Positions 54,285-64,000 of a stretch of 64,000 bases of DNA are shown piece after piece (position 1 is the stretch's first letter; every line of letters starts with the position of its first letter). Location: contig CM020618.1 of assembly GCA_009829735.1 (NCBI GenBank), positions 4,338,882 to 4,402,881 on the forward strand. The letters are read 5' to 3'. The notes below the pieces were generated by a model. It saw only the letters and a list, made by a program, of their open reading frames with translations. It did not search any database and was not told the origin of the DNA. The translations under genes were made by a program, and so were the position numbers. Source of the DNA: Pyropia yezoensis. Taxonomy: Eukaryota; Rhodophyta; Bangiophyceae; Bangiales; Bangiaceae.

Positions 54285-57220
54285 TTACAGTAGGCGTCGT
54301 CGCCTCATGTAAGGCATGAGGAGTTGGCGGGGTATATTTGCCGCCTGTTCCCAGGTGGGTGAGTCGTATCCGACCCACATAACCTTCACGTACTAGGGTC
54401 CTGGTAGGTCCGGGTCGGTGTGTCCGACCACACTCTCTACTTGGTATGGAATCCCATCCGGTCCCACCGGGTCATCTGACCGGTGCGTTGTAAGAGCTTC
54501 ATGTAGCAACCCAGCCGGTACCAGCTGAGGCTGTTCCGGCTTCGGAGCAGGTGTGACGTCATTCACGCTGATGCGTTGGATCTCCGTATCGGAGTGTAAG
54601 ATAACAGAGTGGTCATCTCTGTGGAGAATCTGGTACGGTCCCTTGACCGGTTGCATGAGCTTGTTCCCCCGGAACTTCTGGTGTCTGATATAGACCCAGT
54701 CACCTGGTACCAGGGTTGCGTTGCGCACCCGTAACTGGGCGTCGAAGTTCTTCTTATATCGAAGTTGTGTTCTGTCAAGGGCACCCTTGAGCTTAGGAAT
54801 CATGCACGATAGCTTGGCCAACCAAGCTAGGTGGATACGTTCGGCCGGTCGGCCTTTCGGTGTATCATACCGAGTGCACCTGCCGGGTGGCAGCGTCAGG
54901 TTACCGACGCCTAGTGGCATGACCCACTCCAGCGGAGCGATGTTCGTGCTCCGATGCGGCCTGGCATTGTATGCCAGGGTGGGTACGGACAGAAGCCTGT
55001 CCCAAGTGTTCGTGTGCTCTGCCACGTAGCACTGTAGCATCTTGACGATGGTGCGGTTGAACCGCTCCACCTGCCCGTTGGTTTGCGGGTGGTAGTCGGA
55101 TGCCCGACGTGGTTCGATACCGAACATGCCCAGGACCTTAGTGCAGAATGCCGACGTAAGGTTTGCTCCGTTGTCGGAGAGGAGTTGCTTCATTACTCCG
55201 TATGCACTGATCCAGTGGTCAACCACTGCGTTCATGATGGTGTATGTTGTATCATTCGGGATGGCTGCCGCTCGTGACAGCTTAGTGAAGCGGTCAGACA
55301 TGACCAGGATGTACCTGTTCCCTTCTTCCGTTACTGGAAGTGGCCCAAGTATGTCGATAGCGACTTGCTCGTTGGGCCCATCGGGTGGGAATAGCTTCAT
55401 GGCAGACGCCTGCCTATGTAGACTCATGCGGTTACGCGCACAGGGGTGGCATCCCCTTACGTGGTCGACCACGTCGACGGCCACTGCTGGCCAGTAAAAG
55501 AACCTCCGCATTGCTGCGAACATACGTGAACCCCCCGGGTGTCCGGCTGTGGGGTTCTCGTGTTCTCGTTCCATGACGGCTTGCCGTAAGGACACGGGAA
55601 CCACGACTTGATGTCGTCCATCGGCGGGTGCCCGCCGGTATATGAGTCCGTCTTCGTTCTCGGAGAAGATGCCGGCCGTACCGGCCAGGAGGTTAGCGCG
55701 ATGACGTCTACAGTCGTCGGCATTGGCTTGTGCCTCGCGGAAGTCCGCGAGGGTTAGTGGGCATGCTCGGTGTACCATGGTATGGTCAACCATACCTTGG
55801 GTAGCGTTACCCACCATGCAGACCGGTACCACCGGGATGTCCTCGTCCACCGGGCGGGTATCCCCGCTCGGGGTGTCGAGTCGAGACAATGCGTCTCCGA
55901 GATGGTGGGTTGACCCAGCCTTATACACGGTACGGTAGTCGTGCTCGGCCATTTTTAGCCTCCATCGGGCTAGCCTCCCATGGCTATCGGAATCCTTGTC
56001 ACAAAGGCTGAGGAGCCATCGTAGGGGTTCGTGGTCGGACCTCACGATGAACCTGGAGCCCTCCAGGTATGGACGGAGCAGTTGCACTGCCCATATAACT
56101 CCGAGGCATTCACGCTCGGTGGCACTATAGTTACGCTCAGCCGGGTTGAGTGTCCGGCTGAAGTATCCTACCGGACGTAGGTCCGGGATAACGTTATCGG
56201 TACCGATCAACGTCTCCCCCTGTAGCAGGGTGCATCCCACTTGGGTGTCGCACGCATCGACATCGATGACGAAGGTACCCCGTCGGTGCGGTAACGCAAG
56301 GACGGGTGGGGATAGTAGGGCTCGCTTCAGCGACTCGAATGCCTCCTCTTCGCTAGGCGAAGGGGGTTGGAGTACCTTGGGCAGGGTACTGCTCGTCAGA
56401 ACCGTCAACGGTTTAGCTATCCGAGTGAAGTCCTTGACGAACCGTCGGTATACATTGCACATTCCCAGGAAGCTCTCGAGCTGCGTCTGGGTGTTAAAGA
56501 ACAGGGCATCCCCGAGTGCCCGGGTATTGGCTTCGAGTACCCCTAGTTTACCAGGGGTTATCTGGTGGCCCAGATACTCGACCGTCTGTTGGAAGAAGGT
56601 GCACTTCTTCAGACGCAGGGTTACCCCGGCGTTCCTCAAGAGGGTGAGTACCTCGTCAACATGTTGTACATGGTCATCCATGTTACGCGAGAAGACGATG
56701 ACGTCATCGAGGTACACTAGGCAGTTACGCCACTTCACCCCCGACAGTATAATGTCGATAGCCCGCTGGAATGTAGCGGGGGCGTTGGACAATCCGAAGG
56801 GCATCCTTAGGAACTCGTACACTCCACTGTGACAGACGAATGCCGTCTTGGGGATATCCTCGTCCGCCACCGGGATCTGCCAGTATCCGGCATTGCAGTC
56901 GATGGTGGTAAACACCGTAGCTTCCCCCAGGGAGTCGATGCATTCATCCATCCTTGGTAAAGGGGAGGAGTCCTTCTTGGTAACCAAGTTGAGGCGTCGA
57001 TAATCGATGCAAAACCGAGCGGTTTGATCCTTCTTCGGTACGATAACGACTGGGGCACCCCACTCCGACATCGAAGGTCGTAGCACCTTCGCTTCACTCA
57101 TCCTCTTCACTTCTCCATCAACGATCTCTCGTTGCATAGGTCCCGCTCGGTGCGGTTGTGACCGGGCGGGGCGTGCGCCTGGTACCAGGTCTATACGATG
57201 TTGGGTTGCCCCAATGGTAC
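54285..57220 (-). pseudogene. pol: B-II pol: RT, RNase H, integrase, chromodomain (protease deleted, one internal TAG)
   Basis: RT begins near [13 protein letters not shown] (57137); a TAG at about 57222 lies just upstream, beyond which is the deletion junction. Catalytic YLDDVIVFS near 56712, RNase H FVIDVDACDTQVGCTLLQGE, integrase zinc finger and core LSDNGANLTS, HPQTNGQVERFNR. TAG at 54393-54395 (TGG in B-I) falls just before the chromodomain WVGYDSPTWEQAANI. No other breaks across about 900 codons. Confidence 0.9.
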
Positions 57221-57256
57221 CCTAGGCTCCGCCTGTCCACATGACGTCATGCTTTC

Positions 57257-59221
57257 TTAGCATCCGTCGGACGTGCCGGTCCCCCCTTGAGTTCGCATCC
57301 GGGTAGCCCCGTAGCTGCGATTGCCTCCCTCAGGCGCCCGAGTGCCTGCTCCCTGGTAGGCCTTGGGTCCTTGGGTCAACCGGAACATGGACTCCCCCAA
57401 CCGGTTGGGTCGGCCCGCAATCTGCGGGGGTGCCTCCGTGCGCACCGCCCATGTAGGCAAGGAATGGTGAGGGTTACCCGTCACCGGGGAGTACCCCGTA
57501 GTCCGTACGTACGGGACGCGACGTCCCGTGCCCTCGCTGACCTGAAACTGGGTCCCCGCCGGGGCAATGTACGCTACCGTACCGTGTTCATCAATCACCG
57601 GCGTCGCCGGTAGCAACAGGTGGCCCTGTTGGTCGACTAGAGGTTCATCCTCGCCCGTAGGGGTATGTTCGGTCGCCACCAGTACTGGTGCGGCCTTACG
57701 TTCCACCTTCTCTTGCCTCGGTACCGGGGTAAGACTGGGCTTGCCTCCCTCACCCTTGGGCTTCGGGGCCAAGGCACACTCCGGGTGTAGCACCCGGTAG
57801 GCGTCCCCTAGGGACTTGCACATATGCATCAGTCAACTGAAGTTCGTCCGGGCCGTATTGGCTCCCCGAGCGGATATCTGCACGTAGTTGGGTACTCCTG
57901 CGAACAGGATGGCCCGTAGCTCCCCTTCTCCGAGGAGCTTCCCCAGCTCGTAGTCGAGCTCTTGGATCCGGCGTCCAAACTTCTCCTCATCCTCCCAGCT
58001 CTGGGCGGTGGCAGTGCGCAGGGCCCGGTAGTGGTCCTCGCACTTGTCCTCACTGAGGTAGCTGCTCAGCAGCTCCTTCAATATCCCACGGTAATCCATG
58101 GGGGTGGCCGCAACCCTCATTCCCGGAATCGGGGATGCCTGGCGAAGGATCCCTCGCACCCGTTCATTAACAAAGAACGGGAGGATCTCCAGGGCCAGCC
58201 CCTCGTTAACGAGCGCCTTGTCTGCGGCTGCCTTGAAGCTAGTCAAGAAGCCGATGACTGCCAACGGGCGTCCGTTCGGCCCTCCGAACATAGGAACTCC
58301 CTTCATAAGGGTCTGCATAGAGCGGATCGCCCGGTGCGACGTACTACGCATCGATTCCGATACGGTGGTAGAGCGGTCCTCCAAACGATAACGTTCGGGA
58401 GTCAGTACCGACCTGAAGACTTCGTTGACGATCTCCGTGTCAGCGTCCTGGATATCCAGTCGCTTAGCCAGTTGATGAGCAAACTCATCGGACTCCATCC
58501 GCTTCAGTAGGCTCGCAGTTACCTGCGCGGTCACAGCTTCCACCACTGAAGATGGTACTTCAGGCGTCGGCACTTCGGGAACCCGAGTTGCCTGGCCTCC
58601 TTCGTCGTGGGGATACTGTGAGAGGGTACCCCCTCCGCCAATAACCGACTCTCCACCGGCGTAAGTATCCTCCGGGTCGTGTCCGCGGAGTCCGCTTCGG
58701 GTGCTCCGAGCATATCGCTCCGTGTGGCTCCGTTCCAACTCTGCCGACGAGTCGGATCCGCATCCCATTGTGTCCGGGGGTTGTCCAGGAGTAGCAACAC
58801 CGGGGGTGACCCTGGTGGACTCCGAAAGTAGTCCGGCCGGTTCGAACCGTACTGGTGTGGGAGGAACACGACTGGGTCCCGTCGTGTGGCGTGTTGACAT
58901 CAACACTTCCATCGCGTCCTCCGTCCGCTCCTGGCGAGCGTCGAGTCCGGAAAACCGGGCCTCGATGCGGGCCAATGATGCCATCAGGGAATCCCCTGGT
59001 GAAGGAGGCGGCGGAGTGAGGTCGGTCGACGACAGTTGAGGCGGGCCCCCGCCTCCTGCCGTCCAAGCCCTGCCAAACGTCGATCCGGCACCTGAGAGCA
59101 TTGGCGTCTCAATGTTGTCGATCGGATTACCGATCCCGGTTCCCGGGTTCAGCTCCGGGGTCGGCGTCGACGCCGATCCGTCATCTTGAACGTTCCCCGT
59201 CTCTTGGGTAGACGTAGTCAC
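57257..59221 (-). pseudogene. gag: B-II gag (in-frame TGA, zinc knuckle deleted)
   Basis: Most complete N-terminal family B gag here: Pro/Gly-rich start, SDEFAHQLAKRLDIQDADTE, capsid region (FLTSFKAAADKALVNEGLAL, YRGILKELLSSYLSEDK). TGA at 57830-57832 where B-I has CGA; the same frame continues to GTSDGC, where the deletion that removed CMLCGDPQHWVSAC and the protease begins. Confidence 0.86.
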
Positions 59222-59440
59222 AATCAGTCAACCGACGTAACAATCACCACGAATAAGAGAGCGAGGGGGTAGATTGGGGAGAGTAACAGTAGATCACAGT
59301 TACAGGTAAAAACTCAACACAATCGATCAGGTCGCAACACCACGAGTACAACAAAAGGACCAGATCCCTATCCGTGTGCCAGGGCCGAAGACGGCGTCAC
59401 CACAAGGGTGACGGAAACCCGTCCCCTGTTGCTCCACCAA
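59222..59440 (-). other. B-II leader with primer-binding site
   Basis: The complement of 59422-59440 reads TTGGTGGAGCAACAGGGGA, one mismatch from the A and B-I sites, directly beside the LTR. Confidence 0.7.
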
Positions 59441-59803
59441 TGTAGCACAATAGGGATCCGTCGCACGTCCACTCTCAGAGAACACTCACCAAGGGGGATC
59501 GGCACCAACGTCACCGGGAGGCCAAGGTTGCTGTCCTTGGAGCGCAAGCCACGGGACCAAGATGGGAGCCCAAATGGGAGGGGTTTGTTGTTCTACCTTC
59601 GCCGGCGGTGGATTCGCCGCCGGCCTCCACGTTATAAACCCTCGGAGACACTACTAACTACCCTCCACCCCAAGATGCAAGTCCCTCTGGTCATACGTAA
59701 CTTATAGATACCGTGACCAGTACGAAATATCAAATTGAAAGTTAAGGGTTAGAAGTAGCCCCCCTAATATTAGGGTTACAATACGGCCAACCATATTGCT
59801 ACA
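59441..59803 (-). repeat. 5' LTR of B-II
   Basis: 363 bp, same ends and internal palindrome; followed by the duplicated GAATC at 59804-59808. Confidence 0.92.
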
Positions 59804-59912
59804 GAATCCCTGTCTGCCCGCCTCCACCGCGGTTCGACGGACCGGAGGGACCGCCGCGGCCACGGCCAGCGGGAGTAACCATCGAAACGTCCGACGGCGC
59901 ACCACGGCCCCG
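59804..59912 (-). pseudogene. gag: Element C gag N-terminal remnant
   Basis: Minus-strand reading MVTPAGRGRGG, GPSNRGGGGQTGI from a possible ATG at 59882 joins in frame to PRWGTAPPDG at 50476 once B-II is removed. Cut at 59913 by the A-II LTR. Confidence 0.65.
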
Positions 59913-60485
59913 TGTGGTATAAAACTCGATCCTCTCAGACACGTGTCAATATCCCTCGGGGGAAAGGGACAGGTAACGCAGAAAGGGGAACGACGAGAAT
60001 GGTATGCCTGTTGCCTCACGTGCCTGCTTGCAGGGCAAACAGATACGCACGGTAGTGCACACGGGGAAGAGGAAAGCAAACGCGCAGTTGTCTTTTTCCC
60101 TGAGGGCGCGGGCCGAGGGCGCCTCGCTGTCCCTCTTAACGTGCATCTGGGGGAACCCCGGCACGTTGGCCCGGTAGCCCCCCCCATAACCCCGAGTGGC
60201 CCCGACCCGAGTCTAACCTCGTCAGGTCGGGGGCCACTATCACTACTAATTCTATTCCCACTAACTAATCTCACACTCAAATTCTCTCAAATCAAGTCCC
60301 TCACAAATATGCAAAAACACATCAGAAATCCCTCTCTCGCGTGTGGATAGCGTAGTCCACCGCATCCCAGTGCTGGGCACGGGCCACGGCCGCCAACCAT
60401 CGCCACACGGCGGGCGTGTTCTGGCACCTGGTGCCCTCTGGTTGCAGTCCCGGGTCGGCGCCAAGTCGGGGCCAGGGATGCTACA
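59913..60485 (-). repeat. 3' LTR of A-II
   Basis: 573 bp with TGTGGTATAAAAC start and GGATGCTACA end. Confidence 0.92.
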
Positions 60486-60610
60486 TAGCTCCCTCCCTAG
60501 TCCGGCACGTCCTCGGGCCGAACCAGGTGCCACCGTGCACAGCCTCGAGCACGTCCACACCGGTGCCGAGGTCGAGCGTCTTCACCCCGGTCACGATCAC
60601 CTGCCCCGAT

Positions 60611-61384
60611 TCTGCCCATGTCGCCCCGGTTGCCTCGCCTGAACCGTCACCGGCGCGTCCGCGCCCTGTTCCTGCTGTGCCGGTACTTCAAGCTCCTCCG
60701 GCACCGCGCTTGTCTGCGGCGAGTCTGGGAGTGGCCGTGCGGTCGCCGATTACTCCGGTCGCTCTACCCCGGACGCCTTCTTCCAACGCCGGCGGCGCTG
60801 TGCCTCCGCTGGAGTTGGGTACTCCGGTCTCGGGGGCCGTTGTGGACCGTCCGGTAGTGTCATCCTCGGGCCGGTTCGAGATTCCGGCGCCGACTCTGCG
60901 CCTTACCCGCTTCCGGGTGCCTGACTGGTACCTGAACCAAGGTGGTCCAACATGCGACCAGTACGACGTCGGCATGATTGAAGACCAGCTGGGTCGTCTT
61001 CCGGTGCAGGTTGAAGGCGTCGGGTCCTCTCTGGTGCTGGGTACTTACGCCAGCGTCTTGAACGACGTGGTCGACCGGGTGTTTGCTTGCGCGGACAGCG
61101 GCCAGATGTCGAACAACCCGGTGGTTGGCGAACTTCTGGCGACTTTGACGCGGCATGGCCTGGCCCAGCAGTGGTCAGAGACCTTCACGGGCTTCCAGCG
61201 GCGCCGACGGACATATCTGGATGAGCGGGAGCCACCGGCAACTACTGGTACTACTCCGATGGCGTCATACCGGGATGCGCCGCGTCCACCGCACTACGTC
61301 ATCCCGTCTTCCTCCGGTTCCCGTCGTACCGCGGAGGCAGCGCCGGAGGACACTCCCGCGGCTCAGCGTCCGCGCCGGGAGTAG
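60611..61384 (+). pseudogene. Antisense accessory gene of A-II, start deleted
   Basis: Only the C-terminal third remains. Relative to A-I, about 1.4 kb between 14748 and 16151 is missing, including the ATG and the globular GYV/QEF region. The remnant keeps VPVLQAPPAPRLSAASLG, FRVPDWYLNQGGPTCDQ and LTRHGLAQQWSETFTG. The frame is open leftward into the LTR, so a different product starting in the LTR cannot be excluded. Confidence 0.75.
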
Positions 61385-61529
61385 TAGTTGGAGGCAAGGA
61401 GGGTGAGGGTCTTGGGAGAAGCGAGGAGGGAAGAGGCGGAGAGAAGGGTTGCTCGAGCGGGTGCTTGTTTTCCTTGATTGTTCCATGCTTGCATTGCGTG
61501 TTCTCCTTGATATACCCGTTCCCTTCTTC

Positions 61530-64000
61530 TCAATCCTCTTGTTCCGCATCCGTTGCGGGTGAGCTCGTCTCGTCCCGAGGGTCTTGGGTGACCCCGTCCT
61601 CTTGGTCCTCCTCCGTGTCCGACTCCAGAATCTTGCCGGCTCTGGCCACGGGAGTGCCCTCAATCCCGTTCCGTCGCGTGTAGGCACAGACGTCCGCGAT
61701 GGGTAGCCGATTTGAGGGTTCCCATGTATCATCTGCCGGGTTGAAACCGAACCAGCGTACTCGCAGGTACAGGCGTCCATCTCTCCAGGCATGGTCGACA
61801 AACTTGACGTAGACAAATTCCCGACCTTCTTCTTGGGATAGCCAGGGTATCGCAGTCCGCTTACGCCGGGTCAAGTCCCGTTGGCTTGGCGGTGGAGCTC
61901 GGGTGACATGGTCGCTGCTCACCCGGTACGGGGAGCCATCCACGTCTAGAAGGAAGGTCCAGCCATCCGTATTGAGAATCTCATAAGGTCCATCCGTCCT
62001 AGAGTCCAGCTTCCCCCGGGTCTTGCTATGGTTGTCCACAAAAACCCAGTCGCCACCACCCAGTTCCTTGTTCTTTTCCCGGACACCCTTGTCATAGTCC
62101 CGCTTGTATCGCTCCTGGGTCTTTGAGATTGACTCCTTCACTCTGGGGAGCAGGAGCTTCAGTTGTTTCAAGAACGCATCCTTGGCCTTGGGACCTGACT
62201 TCAATGCAGGCTGGAGACCGTCTGGTAATCTTTCCAGGGAGAAGTTGGTCAGCCGCCTTGGGGTAACAAAGTCGAGTGGAGCGACTCCCGTTGTCCGGTG
62301 AACTCGGGAGTTGTAGGCTAGAGTGAGGACAGCCAGGAGCTCGTCCCAGTCTTCTTGGTGCTCCTCCACGTAGTGCCGTAGCATGTCCACTAGGGTCCGG
62401 TTGAATCGTTCCACCTGGCCGTTCGTTTGAGGGTGGTACGTCGTGGTGTACAAGTTCTTGATGCCCATCAGGTCACAGACTCCTTGGAAGAACAGGGATG
62501 CAAACTGGGGACCGTTGTCGGTTAAGACGGAGTCTGGAGGGCCGTAGGCAGCTATCCAGTACTCGCAGAAGGCCGACGTGACATCCAGAGCCGTGATGGT
62601 TCTCAACGGGATTGCTCGAGTGAACTTGGAGAACCGGTCACAAATGATGAGCAGGTATATGTTGCCACTGGAGGTCTCAGGTAGGGGCCCCAGGATGTCC
62701 ATGCTTAAGCTTGCAAATGGCTCCGCCGCAGGGAATAGGCGTAGCTTAGAAGTCTTCTTCCTCTGGGACAACCGGTTCCTTGCACAAGAAATACAAGCCT
62801 CCAGGCACTTATGGACGTCACTGGCCATGGTTTCCCAGTAATAATGTCGTCTCATGGAAGCATACATCCGATTGATACCAGGATGTCCGGCCTGGGGAGA
62901 CGAGTGCTCCAGGCGTAGGATGTCAGTCCGTAGGCTCCGGGGTACGTAGACTTGAGTTGCCCCATCGAAGGGTGACACCCGTACCAGGAGTCCGTCTGTA
63001 GACTCGGAGAAGCGACTGTTCCGGTTCAGGTCCATTTGGTGGCGAAGCTCCAAGCATTGAGGGTCCGTCAATTGTGCCTCCAGCATCCGGTGAATGGTTA
63101 CCGGTTGATGAGCGTCAGGTGTCTCGTACAGGGGAGCGTGCCAGCCACGTCCGACATTCGGGAGGATGAAGCAAGGTATTTCCTCCGGGATAGGACCGGT
63201 ATCGGCTGCAGGAGTCTCCAGCCGGGACATGGTGTCGGCGCAGTGGTGCTCCCTCCCTGCTCTGGTGCACACCTTGTACTTGAACTCCGAAAGGCGTAGG
63301 CGCCACCGGGCGACCCTTCCTTGACTGCTGTCCATGCATAGCAGCCACCTTAGACTGGCGTGGTCCGTCCGGATGAGGAACTCTTGTCCTTCAAGATATG
63401 GACGTAACAGGAAGCAAGCCCAGACGACCGCCAAGCACTCGCGCTCGGTCGCGGAATAGTTCTTCTCGGCTGGAGTCAGGACGCGACTGTAGTAGCCTAT
63501 CGGGAGGAAGTGCCCATCAGGTTGCTGCTGGAGTAGTGAGCACCCCACCTGGACGCCACAGGCGTCAGTCTCCAGAACAAACTGACCCTCCCGCTTGGGT
63601 AACGCCAGTACTGGAGTGGTGGTCAGGCGCTTCTTGAGCTCTTCGAAGGCTGCTGTCTGCTTCTCGTCGAACACCGGGAGTTGTGCTGGAAGCTTCTTGC
63701 TAGTAAGCTTGGTCAAGGGCCGGGCAATCAGAGCGTAGTCTCGTACGAACCGGCGGTAGACGTTGCACATACCCAGGAAGCTCTTGAGTTCCGTCTGGGT
63801 TTTAGGTTGCCGTGCATGCCGGAGGGCCTTGATGTTCTTCTCATTGACTCGGAGCTCCCCCGGACTCAGCACGTGCCCCAGGTACTCCACCTCAGTCTCA
63901 AACAGGTGGCACTTCTCGGCCTTGAGGGTAACTCCAGCCTTGGACAGGAGGGCCAGGACCTCTCGAAGGTGCTCCAGGTGTTCCGCTGGGGTCTTGGAGA
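61530..64000 (-). CDS. pol: A-II pol, partial at right edge (RT C-terminus to chromodomain)
   Basis: Open through the whole visible part, 823 codons and continuing past 64000. RT palm end and connection (EVEYLGHVLSPGELRVNEKN), RNase H LETDACGVQVGC, integrase zinc finger (HSSPQAGHPGIN, CISCARNRL), core MDILGPLP, LTDNGPQFAS, YHPQTNGQVERFNR, chromodomain LYLRVRWFGFNPADDTWEPS. Unlike A-I it has CGA at the integrase site mutated to TGA there, so it is intact as far as seen. The convergent antisense remnant ends 145 bp away. Confidence 0.92.
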   Translation of the reverse strand, partial: SKTPAEHLEHLREVLALLSKAGVTLKAEKCHLFETEVEYLGHVLSPGELRVNEKNIKALRHARQPKTQTELKSFLGMCNVYRRFVRDYALIARPLTKLTSKKLPAQLPVFDEKQTAAFEELKKRLTTTPVLALPKREGQFVLETDACGVQVGCSLLQQQPDGHFLPIGYYSRVLTPAEKNYSATERECLAVVWACFLLRPYLEGQEFLIRTDHASLRWLLCMDSSQGRVARWRLRLSEFKYKVCTRAGREHHCADTMSRLETPAADTGPIPEEIPCFILPNVGRGWHAPLYETPDAHQPVTIHRMLEAQLTDPQCLELRHQMDLNRNSRFSESTDGLLVRVSPFDGATQVYVPRSLRTDILRLEHSSPQAGHPGINRMYASMRRHYYWETMASDVHKCLEACISCARNRLSQRKKTSKLRLFPAAEPFASLSMDILGPLPETSSGNIYLLIICDRFSKFTRAIPLRTITALDVTSAFCEYWIAAYGPPDSVLTDNGPQFASLFFQGVCDLMGIKNLYTTTYHPQTNGQVERFNRTLVDMLRHYVEEHQEDWDELLAVLTLAYNSRVHRTTGVAPLDFVTPRRLTNFSLERLPDGLQPALKSGPKAKDAFLKQLKLLLPRVKESISKTQERYKRDYDKGVREKNKELGGGDWVFVDNHSKTRGKLDSRTDGPYEILNTDGWTFLLDVDGSPYRVSSDHVTRAPPPSQRDLTRRKRTAIPWLSQEEGREFVYVKFVDHAWRDGRLYLRVRWFGFNPADDTWEPSNRLPIADVCAYTRRNGIEGTPVARAGKILESDTEEDQEDGVTQDPRDETSSPATDAEQED

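Larger units (their letters stand above)
50482..59803 (-). mobile_element. Ty3/Gypsy chromovirus B-II, nested in element C
   Basis: Minus-strand element with 363-bp LTRs at 50482-50844 and 59441-59803 (about 13 differences by eye) and the target duplication GAATC on both sides. Removing it joins the gag frame of element C (QTGI to PRWGTAPP). It lacks the zinc knuckle and protease through a deletion of about 1.45 kb between gag and RT, so it is non-autonomous. Confidence 0.93.
59913..64000 (-). mobile_element. Ty3/Gypsy chromovirus A-II, runs off the right edge
   Basis: Second family A element on the minus strand: 3' LTR 59913-60485, antisense-gene remnant, pol continuing past 64000. Its LTR differs more from the A-I pair than they do from each other. 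Confidence 0.88.

Noticed and set aside
27512..57832. Stop codons explained by an alternative genetic code or selenocysteine
   Set aside because: All three stop codons are involved, at different sites in different copies, and sister copies usually have a sense codon.
1..64000. CRISPR array, rRNA or tRNA genes
   Set aside because: No regularly spaced repeats; no rRNA-like stretch or convincing cloverleaf was noticed. The primer-binding sites are tRNA complements only.

Overview
The window looks like nuclear DNA of a GC-rich eukaryote. It holds a VPS13/chorein-type lipid-transfer gene on the minus strand, a eukaryotic TnpB relative (Fanzor-like), and about 50 kb of nested Ty3/Gypsy chromoviruses. 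There is no bacterial operon structure, Shine-Dalgarno pattern or CRISPR array. Very high GC, long Ala/Gly/Pro homopolymers and few introns would fit a bangiophyte red alga (Porphyra/Pyropia type). That assignment is inference; no species marker is present.

Layout: 1-729 is GC-rich with one lower-GC stretch that could be an exon. 730-2070 is homopolymer-rich filler. 2071-12051 (minus) is a VPS13-like protein of roughly 3,300 codons whose frame changes three times, each time at a long poly-G run. 12052-12457 is its 5' region. 12458-14049 (minus) is a 5'-truncated Fanzor-like nuclease gene. From 14050 to the right edge everything is LTR retrotransposon.

Three chromovirus families are present. 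Family A: A-I (14050-23702, complete, minus) and A-II (59913 to beyond the right edge, minus). Family B: B-0 (old, minus, truncated at both ends, 23703-26554 plus 36807-41316), B-I (26555-36806, plus, inserted in B-0 with target duplication CCCAG) and B-II (50482-59803, minus, inserted in element C with target duplication GAATC). Family C: one minus-strand element (41317-50481 plus 59804-59912) with an apparent 3' LTR and a lost 5' LTR. A and B share a 19-nt primer-binding site apart from one mismatch in B-II. A, B and C all place a G_GGA_AAC/A slippery heptamer, one GAG codon and a stop at the end of gag, with protease-RT-RNase H-integrase-chromodomain in the -1 frame.

The most unusual feature is an extra gene in every element, between the chromodomain and the 3' LTR on the opposite strand to gag-pol, convergent with pol. 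The A and C versions align clearly; B is a more distant probable relative. I recognise no known domain in it. All copies carry nonsense codons, frameshifts or deletions, and many of the nonsense codons that can be compared between copies are C:G to T:A transitions, so no element here looks fully active.
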